A stretch of DNA of 6,421 bases. It comes from Methyloglobulus sp. (GTDB lineage: Bacteria; Pseudomonadota; Gammaproteobacteria; Methylococcales; Methylomonadaceae). The stretch covers positions 1-6,421 of the forward strand of contig JABFSV010000262.1 in NCBI GenBank assembly GCA_013140405.1, written 5' to 3'. The notes beneath the pieces are model-generated. The model worked only from the letters and a program-made list of their open reading frames with translations, was not told the DNA's origin and made no database searches. Positions 6,322-6,421 of this stretch are shown in pieces. Each line of letters opens with the position of its first letter. Position 1 is the stretch's first letter. The translations under genes were made by a program, and so were the position numbers.

Positions 6322-6421
6322 ATGCCAAGAAACCTTGCGGGACTGCATGGGCAAAAAACCCTTTCTTCTGAGTATCATAAGGGTTTATGGATCTTTCTGG
6401 GATTATGTGAATCAGTTACTT
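6322..6421 (+). CDS. Possible 5' end of a gene leaving the right edge
   Basis: ATG at 6322 is preceded by AGGG (6314-6317) with 4 bases of spacing and by an in-frame TAG at 6313-6315. The frame then stays open for 33 codons to the edge. It starts MPRNLAGLHGQKTLSSEYHK and continues with a hydrophobic patch LWIFLGL. I do not recognise it, and at this length it may be chance. An 8-base inverted repeat AAACCCTT/AAGGGTTT (6356-6363, 6379-6386) lies inside it. Confidence 0.3.
   Translation, partial: MPRNLAGLHGQKTLSSEYHKGLWIFLGLCESVT

Larger units (their letters stand above)
5754..6421. other. 667-base stretch without a confident gene
   Basis: After the mltD stop no frame reaches 60 codons on either strand. 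The stretch starts with the two post-mltD hairpins. It then holds a minus-strand frame (6042-5818) broken by one stop and by frame changes, a cluster of inverted repeats (6040-6124), and a 25-codon plus-strand frame (6134-6211). Further along are a GC-rich hairpin CGCAC-ctgt-GTGCG (6234-6247), a run of seven T (6284-6290) and an open frame leaving the right edge (6322-6421). It may be a decayed gene or mobile-element remnant, or a long regulatory leader. I recognise no tRNA, rRNA, CRISPR array or complete insertion sequence in it. Confidence 0.6.

Noticed and set aside
5754..6421. Complete insertion sequence, CRISPR array or tRNA in the long gap
   Set aside because: I saw no transposase frame, no regularly spaced repeats and no cloverleaf-like sequence. 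The inverted repeats are too short and dissimilar to be matched element ends.

Overview
The window reads as a chromosomal housekeeping segment of a gammaproteobacterium. The evidence is a YajD-type HNH protein, an MltD-type lytic transglycosylase next to a YafS-like methyltransferase and an RNase HI with Escherichia coli residue numbering, and an Rrf2-family SUF regulator paired with SufB. The protein styles would fit a methanotroph-like lineage (Methylococcales), but that is an impression and was not tested. Coding GC is moderate in the core genes (a sampled 60-base line of sufB is about 55%) and drops to about 31% over the first 300 bases.

Layout from left to right. Positions 1-330 hold an AT-rich stretch with one unrecognised 94-residue reading frame on the minus strand. 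Positions 335-2248 hold a minus-strand operon, an Rrf2/IscR-like regulator followed 9 bases later by sufB. It is driven by a recognisable sigma70-like promoter whose -10 is covered by a perfect GGACTA-TTT-TAGTCC operator, so the regulator probably controls its own operon in response to Fe-S status. sufC does not follow sufB; the AT-rich orphan frame sits where it would be expected. Positions 2404-2784 hold yajD on the plus strand. It converges on rnhA, and the two stop codons lie in one 10-base palindrome. The minus-strand pair of a YafS-like methyltransferase and rnhA (2789-3944) overlaps by 8 bases and is probably translationally coupled. The plus-strand mltD (4035-5753) diverges from it and encodes an outer-membrane lipoprotein murein transglycosylase with three LysM domains. 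In E. coli gloB lies between mltD and yafS; here it is absent.

Positions 5754-6421 carry no confident gene. They start with two hairpins after mltD that may terminate transcription. They also contain an unusual cluster of inverted repeats (6040-6124), a possible 25-codon frame, traces of a broken minus-strand frame, and a possible 5' end of a gene running off the right edge.

I found no convincing new multi-gene system. The points most worth a second look are the break after sufB with its AT-rich orphan gene, the autoregulatory operator and cysteine pattern of the regulator, and the structured non-coding stretch after mltD.
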